Positions 58,691-64,000 of a stretch of 64,000 nt of DNA are shown here, one piece after another. Numbering within the stretch: position 1 is the first letter of the stretch; the number at the start of each line of letters is the position of its first letter. A program made the translations under genes and the position numbers. Source of the DNA: a bacterium (GTDB taxonomy: Bacteria > 4484-113 > JAGGVC01); assembly GCA_039961635.1 (NCBI GenBank), contig JABRWB010000005.1, forward strand, positions 23,259 through 87,258, written 5' to 3'. The notes under the pieces are model-generated. The model did not search any database. It was not told where the DNA came from and worked only from the letters and a program-made list of their open reading frames with translations.

Positions 58691-58989
58691 CTCCCCTATC
58701 CATTCTTATACACTTTTCGCCGTTTTTATACACATTTCGACGATTCGCTCCACTTTTCGACGGTTTTATACGCTTTTCGCCATTTCGCTCCAGTTTTGGC
58801 CGATTCGCTCCAATCGCCGCGGCATGTTTCATGTAGGGGGTCGCACGCTTCGGCGGTTATCGCGCCCGCGGCATTGCCGGAGTTTGCGGTTCGCCCGAAC
58901 TGTCGTTGGAACGTTGAAAAAAGTTGAGGCTTGCCGGGCGGTACGGTCCGAAGGACGCATCCGGGTGCGCCCCGTCTCCGGAACCGCAA

Positions 58990-59090
58990 GGCAAGTTGAT
59001 TAGTGGCCGAGTGGGCCAGTTGCCGAGTTAAGACCAAACCTGAGCTCAGCCACTAAGCCACTAAGCCACTAGGCAACTAATCAACTTCCG
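58990..59090. repeat. octamer array upstream of the exported-protein operon
   Basis: Units of GTGGCCGA/CCACTAAG type in mixed orientation, ending 48 bp before the first exported protein ATG. The same kinds of units lie at 63206-63345. Confidence 0.75.
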
Positions 59091-59137
59091 TTTTTTCGTT
59101 GTTCTGTTTTACCCGATCTTTTAAGGAGGATCTTGAA

Positions 59138-59608
59138 ATGAGGTACTTGCTTCTTGTTTTGGCGCTGCTCGTCATGTTCGCAGTGCCCGCGATGGCGGCG
59201 GACAGCGATCCTGTTACTATCGACGTAACAATCACCGATTTTTACACGATTACCGTGACCGGCGGGCCGATAACGTTTACTTTCGATGGCCCCGAGGACT
59301 ACACAACTCCTCCGGAATTCACCGGCCTTACACTTTCCGGCGTCACCAACGACTCGACCGCCAAAATTTACATGACTGTTACTGAAGGAGCAAATTGGAG
59401 CGGTTACGGTGTGGCTTTCGAAGCATGGGATTTTGACACCAGCTCCGACAGCTGGGAAGATGAAGATACCTGGGAAATTGAATTTGGAGCCGGAGCATAT
59501 ACGTATGACTATGCTGACGATGGCTTGAAATTCAGGTTGACCGGGGTTGACTATGCCGAGAACGACGTCGCTGACGGATCAGTCGTTTTCACCGCCACCT
59601 CTGCATAG
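59138..59608 (+). CDS. exported beta-rich protein 1
   Basis: A 156-residue secreted protein with a signal peptide cleaved after PAMA-AD (about residue 21). The mature chain starts with alternating V/T strands (VTIDVTITDFYTITVTGG) and is acidic with many Asp/Gly (DTSSDSWEDEDTWEIEFG), suggestive of a beta-sandwich. ATG 59138 follows AAGGAGGATCTTGAA. It is the first gene of an operon with four other exported proteins and a chaperone-like gene at 62293. No family recognised. Confidence 0.75.
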   Translation: MRYLLLVLALLVMFAVPAMAADSDPVTIDVTITDFYTITVTGGPITFTFDGPEDYTTPPEFTGLTLSGVTNDSTAKIYMTVTEGANWSGYGVAFEAWDFDTSSDSWEDEDTWEIEFGAGAYTYDYADDGLKFRLTGVDYAENDVADGSVVFTATSA

Positions 59609-59687
59609 CGAGAGCGCGACATGGGCGCCGGGATTTCCCGGTGCTCCGAAGTGACGAGTTTGCACAAATGCAAGGAAGGTACAGCGA

Positions 59688-60302
59688 ATGCGCAATTTCC
59701 TAAAGTACAAGCCGGTTTTCCTCTTCCTGCTTTTGGCGCTCGCCTGGTGTTTGATTCCCGCTGACGCGTATGCCGACGACGAAGCTGAAACCCAGATCGA
59801 TGTCGTGATTACTTCGTTTTTCGACATCTGGTTGACTGAAGTTGGACCCAACCTGGATGTGCCGACCACTGTTCCTCTTACGCTCGTCGAGTTTCCCGAT
59901 GCCGATTATGATGATCTGGTTGCAGGGCACTTGCACCCGTATCCGGAGAGGGATAATGACAATGACAGGGACCATGTCGGTCACATCCATGTCACTGCAA
60001 ACCATGCTTTCCTTGTCGGCGTCGAGATGACTGGCGGTGCTTGGGCCGATTACGACGGCAACGGCGACGGCAACAGCGACATGTACTTGTATGTATGGCA
60101 GGATGCCCAACCAAAAGTTCTGCTTCGGCAGGTTGGGGATGACGGCGGGCTTGGCTGGAATGGGTCGCCTGCATACGATTCGTATACCAAGCTTCGTATG
60201 AGATTTGAAGGCTTGAGCACTTCCACTCCGGCAGGCTACTATTCGGGAACGCTTACGTTCACCGTCTGGTCAGAAGACGGAGACGACCCATATGGTGGCT
60301 AG
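59688..60302 (+). CDS. exported beta-rich protein 2
   Basis: A 204-residue protein with a signal peptide (about residues 1-29, ending YADD). The mature chain opens with the same kind of strand pair (TQIDVVITSFFDIWLTEVG), then contains an acidic, His/Asp-rich loop (HPYPERDNDNDRDH) and ADYDGNGDGNSDMYLY that may bind calcium. It ends with strands SGTLTFTVWSEDG. AAGGAAGG upstream of ATG. Paralogous in style to the first protein. Confidence 0.72.
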   Translation: MRNFLKYKPVFLFLLLALAWCLIPADAYADDEAETQIDVVITSFFDIWLTEVGPNLDVPTTVPLTLVEFPDADYDDLVAGHLHPYPERDNDNDRDHVGHIHVTANHAFLVGVEMTGGAWADYDGNGDGNSDMYLYVWQDAQPKVLLRQVGDDGGLGWNGSPAYDSYTKLRMRFEGLSTSTPAGYYSGTLTFTVWSEDGDDPYGG

Positions 60303-60427
60303 CTCGTATTGTGAAGGTATTAATGGCCGAATCAAACACGCGACTCTCCCTTGTGGGATTCGATAATGGCGGCAACGCCGCAAACCAGGTGATTGCCCCG
60401 CAGGGAGTTTGACAACCTGAAGTAAAC

Positions 60428-60469
60428 AAGGGGACGGCCGGACCCCGGATAATCCGGCCTCCCCTTTTG
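60428..60469 (+). terminator. strong hairpin terminator between exported genes 2 and 3
   Basis: A long two-part stem, AAGGGGA-GGCCGGA paired with TCCGGCC-TCCCCTT, is followed by TTTG. It may separate genes 59138-60302 from 60515-63207 or act as an mRNA processing signal, since both sets encode similar products. Confidence 0.7.
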
Positions 60470-60514
60470 CAGTTTCGTATTCATTCATTCATACGTTGAT
60501 CGAAGGATTCATAG

Positions 60515-61111
60515 ATGATATTCTTCCGGCCGGTGAAACTTTGGCTTTTCGCGCTCGCGGTTTTCACGCTTGCGGCCCTGCCGGAGATTGCTAAGGCCGG
60601 AGACTCGGACTCGGTCGAAGTGACGGTCACGATCGAGCCGGTGATGGAAGTTGAGTGGGAGGGGGGCAGCCTCGAGATAAAGTTCAACCTCAACTGGCTG
60701 AACGTGCTCAAGGGCTATAAAAAGCATTCCGAATACGGCGACCTATACTGGTGGAGCAACGTGGACGACTGGGTGATTACGACGACGCGGACCGAATGGT
60801 CGCCCGCTCCCGACGAGGACGCCGAGCTTGCTCTCTGGGTGCGCTGGGGGTTTCCGCCCGAAAACGACGACGAGGCCGAGCCGCCCAATCCCGATCCGGA
60901 ACTTTATCCCGACCTTGGATTGTACGAATGGGATCCCGTTCCCGCGCCTTCCGAAGACTGGGGCGGCGATATAATCTGGATAGACGGCTCCAACTACGGC
61001 GCGGGTTCGGGCGTTTTCGCCGACGTGGACTGGCTTGCGACGTGGTACCCGTGCTATCTTAACAAGGGAAAGTACACAAGCGTCGTCACGATCTCGATAT
61101 CGGCGGGGTAG
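60515..61111 (+). CDS. exported beta-rich protein 3
   Basis: A 198-residue protein with signal peptide (about 1-28, ending KAGD). The mature chain starts DSVEVTVTIEPVMEVEWEGG, is acidic and rich in Trp/Tyr (GDLYWWSNVDDWVITT, LYEWDPVPAP) and ends NKGKYTSVVTISISAG. No cysteine-rich motif. ATG 60515 with weak ribosome site; no enzyme motif. Resembles 59138 and 59688 in the opening strands. Confidence 0.7.
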   Translation: MIFFRPVKLWLFALAVFTLAALPEIAKAGDSDSVEVTVTIEPVMEVEWEGGSLEIKFNLNWLNVLKGYKKHSEYGDLYWWSNVDDWVITTTRTEWSPAPDEDAELALWVRWGFPPENDDEAEPPNPDPELYPDLGLYEWDPVPAPSEDWGGDIIWIDGSNYGAGSGVFADVDWLATWYPCYLNKGKYTSVVTISISAG

Positions 61112-61121
61112 AGGAACTGCG

Positions 61122-61628
61122 ATGAAAAGACTTGGAAACAAATTGAAGCTTTTTCTTGCGGCCCTCCTTGCCGCCGCATTGCTTGCGCCGTCCGCCGCGT
61201 TCGCCGGAAAGGAAAAGGACGGCGAGTTCGAAATTGACTGCCCCGAAGTGCGGTATCTGGAGCTCGACACCGACAACCTGGATTACCAGGTGACCGGCCA
61301 GCAGATGCTGGACGGCTGGACCCAGACCAAAACCATCGTCGCCAAGATAAGCGCGAACTGCCAGTGGGTGCTGAACATATACGGAACGAGCGAGTATTGG
61401 ACGAAGGAAAACGAGGACGGGAATTTCAAGTCCGTCGGCGACATCTGGTGGAATTATTCGCAGAATCCGTTCCAGGCGCTGACTCTTACCCCGAACCAAA
61501 TCGCCAGCGGCGGGAAGAAGTACAACCAGGCGTACCCGGTGCATATCAAAATCGCACTCGATATTTCGCAGGACGGCCCGGGGGTTTATCATTACGAGTT
61601 CGTGACGTTCGAGATCACCGCGCCATGA
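61122..61628 (+). CDS. exported beta-rich protein 4
   Basis: A 168-residue protein with signal peptide (KLKLFLAALLAAALLAPSAA; cleavage near FAG). The mature chain begins EFEIDCPEVRYLELDTDN and is beta-rich, with aromatic residues in the middle (GDIWWNYSQNPFQALTLTP) and YHYEFVTFEITAP at the end. ATG 61122 follows GAGGAACTGCG, 10 bp after the preceding stop. Its stop overlaps the start of the next gene by 4 bp. Confidence 0.72.
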   Translation: MKRLGNKLKLFLAALLAAALLAPSAAFAGKEKDGEFEIDCPEVRYLELDTDNLDYQVTGQQMLDGWTQTKTIVAKISANCQWVLNIYGTSEYWTKENEDGNFKSVGDIWWNYSQNPFQALTLTPNQIASGGKKYNQAYPVHIKIALDISQDGPGVYHYEFVTFEITAP

Positions 61629-62290
61629 CCGACGCAAAAAAAAAAAGTGAATTAACCGAATATACCGCCGGACTCCAGTCCGGCGCATCCGTTTCGTCTC
61701 GTTTCATTGCCGCCGCGCCGATCTGGAGATCGGCGGTATATGTTTTGAGGTTGTTTTTGATAGCGGTCCGGGCGAGGCGCCCGGCCTCCTTTGACGAAAA
61801 TATACCGCGCTTCGCCGGAAGGGCGCATACCGGTTTTCAACTGTCAACTGTCAACTGTCAACTGTTAACTTGTCTTTTCCTCCTTCTTCTCTCCACTCCC
61901 GCGTTCCCGGCAACTCAATCAATATCGGTGGGGGACATCACATTCGGCACCGTCGGCGAGGACGAGTACCTTCGCGGCTTCGCCTACCTCCCCGACGTCC
62001 CGGTGTACTGGCAATCCGACGTCCCGTGGATTATTACCGTCCGGTCGCTGGACCCGGATCTGGGAGCCAGCCACGACGGAACCTACGTCAAGCCGCTGTC
62101 GGATCTTATGTTCCGGCCCTCCGGCGAAAAGAACTGGCGCAGGATGCGCCAGGACGCGGAGGAGATCGCAAGCGGAACCGAAACGGGCGAAGGGACGATT
62201 TACGCGGACTTCCGCGTTATACTCAAGTTTCAAAACGACGTTCCGGGCAGGTACCGGACGACGCTGATCTTCACGATCGAGGAGCTGTAG
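61625..62290 (+). CDS. exported beta-rich protein 5 with repeat-derived leader
   Basis: The ATG at 61625 overlaps the preceding stop (ATGA). The first about 75 residues are encoded by an 82-bp element with inverted ends (61660-61741) and a CAACTGT heptamer array (61838-61865). The apparent signal peptide follows (LTCLFLLLLSTPAFPATQ), then a mature chain with strands SVGDITFGTVGEDEYLRGF and YADFRVILKFQNDVPGRYRTT. It resembles proteins 1-4. The extended leader may be untranslated if an internal start is used, but I see no ATG inside. Confidence 0.62.
   Translation: MTDAKKKSELTEYTAGLQSGASVSSRFIAAAPIWRSAVYVLRLFLIAVRARRPASFDENIPRFAGRAHTGFQLSTVNCQLLTCLFLLLLSTPAFPATQSISVGDITFGTVGEDEYLRGFAYLPDVPVYWQSDVPWIITVRSLDPDLGASHDGTYVKPLSDLMFRPSGEKNWRRMRQDAEEIASGTETGEGTIYADFRVILKFQNDVPGRYRTTLIFTIEEL
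61660..61741. repeat. 82-bp element with 11-bp terminal inverted repeats
   Basis: Ends ATATACCGCCG and CGGCGGTATAT enclose hairpins CCGGACTCCAGTCCGG and CCGATCTGGAGATCGG. The architecture is the same as the elements in galK and miaA. It is in frame within the gene at 61625. Confidence 0.8.
61838..61865. repeat. heptamer array CAACTGT at protein 5 leader
   Basis: Four tandem CAACTGT units directly before the hydrophobic leader of protein 5, comparable to 41181-41215 before the subtilase. Confidence 0.8.
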
Positions 62291-62292
62291 AT

Positions 62293-63207
62293 TTGATACG
62301 GATCTTTTTTGCGGCTTCGCTCTTCGTCGTTTTCCTCGCGGGCGGCGCGCTGGCGCAGGGATTCTCGGTCGCGCTGGGCGGCCAGGAATTTACAGCTTCG
62401 CCCGGCGAGACCGTGAGCGGCAGGATTTCGGTGTCCAACGGCTCGGAGAAGCCGACCGGGGTGAAGGTGTACGCGGGCGACCTGGTGCGTGACGCCGAAA
62501 AAACGCAGTCCTACCAGTTCAAGGACGAAGGCGGCTATGAATCCCGCTCCCTTATTCCGTGGCTGACGTTTACGCCCGACCAGATAACGCTCGATCCGGG
62601 CGGATCGGCGGAAGTTCTGTACCAGATCGAGATTCCGGCGGATGAGTCGCTTTCGGGCAGTTACTGGGGCGTGATTTACGTGTCCTCGATCCCGTCCGAA
62701 GAGCCGCTCTTCAAAGAGGACGAACCCGCCGAGGAAAAGAAGCCCAAAATCGGAATCCGGATGGTCTTCCGGTACGCCGTCAAGATTTACGTCACGATAA
62801 AGGGCACCGAAACGAGAGGCGGCACTTTCAAAGCGTTGAATGTTGCACCTGCGAAAGGCGGGTTCGACGCGACCGCTCTGTTCGAAAACACCGGCAACGT
62901 TTGGATGCGCCCCAAGTGCTGGCTGGAGCTGCGGGACGCGACGGGCGCGGCGGTTTTCACGCAGGAGCACAGCGAGCAAACCGTCCTGCCCGAAAGCGCG
63001 CTCGACTTCAAGTTCGAGGTGCGGGGCGCGCCCGTTCCGCCGGGCGAGTACCTTTTGATGGTGATCGCGGACTACGGCGGCGAGAAGCTGGTCGCCGCCC
63101 AGGCGCGCGTCAACATATCCGAACCGCCGCCGGAATCCGAATCCGCCGCGGAATCGTCCGCGGAAACGGAAGCCGGATCGTCCGCGGAGGCGGAAGTTGA
63201 AAATTGA
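62293..63207 (+). CDS. exported PapD/DUF916-like chaperone-type protein
   Basis: A 304-residue protein starting at TTG 62293 (2 bp after the previous stop) with signal peptide ending ALAQG. The first Ig-like domain contains SPGETVSGRISVSNGSEKPTGVKVYAGD and the region LIPWLTFTPDQITLDPGGSAEV, resembling periplasmic-chaperone or DUF916/WxL-like beta-sandwich proteins. The second domain (FDATALFENTGNVWMRPKC) is similar. The tail is acidic (ESAAESSAETEAGSS). By position it could be the secretion chaperone or a second-layer partner of the five small proteins. An octamer array follows. Confidence 0.68.
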   Translation: MIRIFFAASLFVVFLAGGALAQGFSVALGGQEFTASPGETVSGRISVSNGSEKPTGVKVYAGDLVRDAEKTQSYQFKDEGGYESRSLIPWLTFTPDQITLDPGGSAEVLYQIEIPADESLSGSYWGVIYVSSIPSEEPLFKEDEPAEEKKPKIGIRMVFRYAVKIYVTIKGTETRGGTFKALNVAPAKGGFDATALFENTGNVWMRPKCWLELRDATGAAVFTQEHSEQTVLPESALDFKFEVRGAPVPPGEYLLMVIADYGGEKLVAAQARVNISEPPPESESAAESSAETEAGSSAEAEVEN

Positions 63208-63345
63208 AAGTTGCTTAGTTGCTTAGTGGCTTAGTGGCCTGGTAGCTTAGTGGCTTAGTGGCTGAGTTTTGAATTGGTTTTAACTGGGCAACTGGGCAAC
63301 TAGGCAACTCGGCAACTAGGCAACGGAATTACTGGGCATCTTTCC
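63206..63345. repeat. octamer array after the exported-protein operon
   Basis: Tandem AGTTGCTT/AGTGGCTT units change orientation midway to GGCAACTA-type units, giving an internal inverted-repeat arrangement. It starts at the stop codon of 62293-63207. Confidence 0.85.
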
Positions 63346-63413
63346 AACTGTCGACTGTTAACTTTTGATTTGTTGTTTTCCCTTTCACAGGGATGTCGAA
63401 GGGGGGCATGATT

Positions 63414-64000
63414 ATGAGGAAGAACGACCGAGGCGGCGATTATGCTGGCGAGCGCGGCTCCGGCTGGAGCGCGTCGTCGCGCGACATCGAGTCGCGGCTG
63501 TCCCGGCTGGGCGGCAAGGTCAAGCAGTTCTGCCGCAAGCTGAAGATGGAAGAGGCCGCCGGGCGGCTGGTGCGGGAGCACCTTCAGTACTCGTCCGCCG
63601 CGGCGCACCAGGCGCTGGCCGACGCGCGGCGGGCGAAGGACGAGCGCGAGGCCCAACGGCTGCTCGGCGCGGCGCTGCAGCAGATGAACGCGCTGATATT
63701 CTGGCTGGGGCAGCTCGAATATATGGGCGTGCAAGGCAGCGACGCGGCCAAGGCGTGCCGGGCGGCGGGCGAGCAGCTCGCGTTCGAGATCAAAACCGCG
63801 ATGGCCGAGGGCGGAATAGTCCGAGGAGAAAGGATGGAAAACCGGCGGCGGGACTACCACCTGCGCGGTCTGATCGATTCCGGCGAGTACGACCAGGCGC
63901 TTTTGTACGTGGATACGATAGCGCGGATGGGCGACGAGAACGACAACGCGGAGCTTGCGGACCGCTACCGCGGCTACCGCGGGCGGATAATCCAGATAAT
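63414..64000 (+). CDS. helical protein, partial (four-helix-bundle-like)
   Basis: An open frame from ATG 63414 (AAGGGGGG 7 nt before; ATG 63408 also possible) to the window end, about 195 codons without stop. The sequence is helix-rich and charged (LKMEEAAGRLVREHLQYSSA; ADARRAKDEREAQRLLGAAL; FWLGQLEYMGVQGSDAA). The pattern LLGAALQQMNALIFWLGQLEYMG recalls helix 3 of S23-type bundles, so it may be a related, larger protein. The frame is not closed in this window. Confidence 0.6.
   Translation, partial: MRKNDRGGDYAGERGSGWSASSRDIESRLSRLGGKVKQFCRKLKMEEAAGRLVREHLQYSSAAAHQALADARRAKDEREAQRLLGAALQQMNALIFWLGQLEYMGVQGSDAAKACRAAGEQLAFEIKTAMAEGGIVRGERMENRRRDYHLRGLIDSGEYDQALLYVDTIARMGDENDNAELADRYRGYRGRIIQI

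Noticed and set aside
58013..59090. CRISPR array
   Set aside because: The repeats are contiguous 7-8-mers without unique spacers and there are no cas genes.
63300..63860. Minus-strand 186-codon open frame at the right end
   Set aside because: It is antisense to a helical protein with a strong ribosome site and runs into an octamer repeat array.

Overview
The window is GC-rich DNA from an uncultured-type bacterium. It has bacterial Shine-Dalgarno sites, sigma70-like promoters, many lipobox-type lipoproteins, and housekeeping genes such as miaA, galK, aconitase and Fe/Mn superoxide dismutase. I cannot name the phylum from sequence alone. The abundance of surface lipoproteins with dockerin-like, PKD, IPT/TIG and PAIxYY-type propeller repeats suggests a diderm from a poorly sampled lineage.

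Positions 1-10500 are the tail end of a prophage, entirely on the minus strand: a DNA cytosine methyltransferase (cut by the window edge), an excisionase-type HTH protein, a four-gene amidoligase cassette (amidoligase, unknown, class II glutamine amidotransferase, AIG2-like cyclotransferase), then tail and fibre genes including a DUF4815 protein broken by one in-frame TAA. The phage genes end in a truncated fragment about 290 bp from the 3' end of a tRNA-Asn gene, consistent with integration at that tRNA.

11-18.7 kb is chromosomal: a small envelope-gene cluster (AMIN/SPOR-like protein), a DUF169 gene, solitary HicB-like genes, a NYN nuclease-like gene, galK and miaA. galK and miaA both carry short palindromic elements inserted in frame. 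18.8-26.5 kb holds three tandem paralogous lipoproteins (dockerin-like, PKD and propeller repeats); a fourth relative lies at 36.6 kb. 26.6-41.1 kb is mixed metabolism and regulation: a HicBA pair, acyl-CoA dehydrogenase, aconitase, a degenerate HD-GYP protein, GNAT, a hydrolase lacking its nucleophile coupled to an aldehyde dehydrogenase, and a putrescine-type aminotransferase.

41.2-52.4 kb looks like one secretion-related operon closed by a strong terminator: a subtilase, a cohesin-like lipoprotein, an M6 metalloprotease, an IPT-repeat lipoprotein and a lipoprotein with a C-terminal dockerin. Together they suggest a cohesin-dockerin surface assembly carrying proteases. At 52.7-54.8 kb a 1.26-kb AT-richer insert, encoding a small protein and an SDH-type Clp-fold serine protease, lies between two almost identical 193-bp copies of the sod 3' end. 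57-64 kb contains paralogous HTH genes, a four-helix-bundle (S23-type) gene bracketed by inverted repeats, heptamer/octamer repeat arrays, and an operon of small exported beta-rich proteins with a chaperone-like partner. Another helical protein runs off the end.
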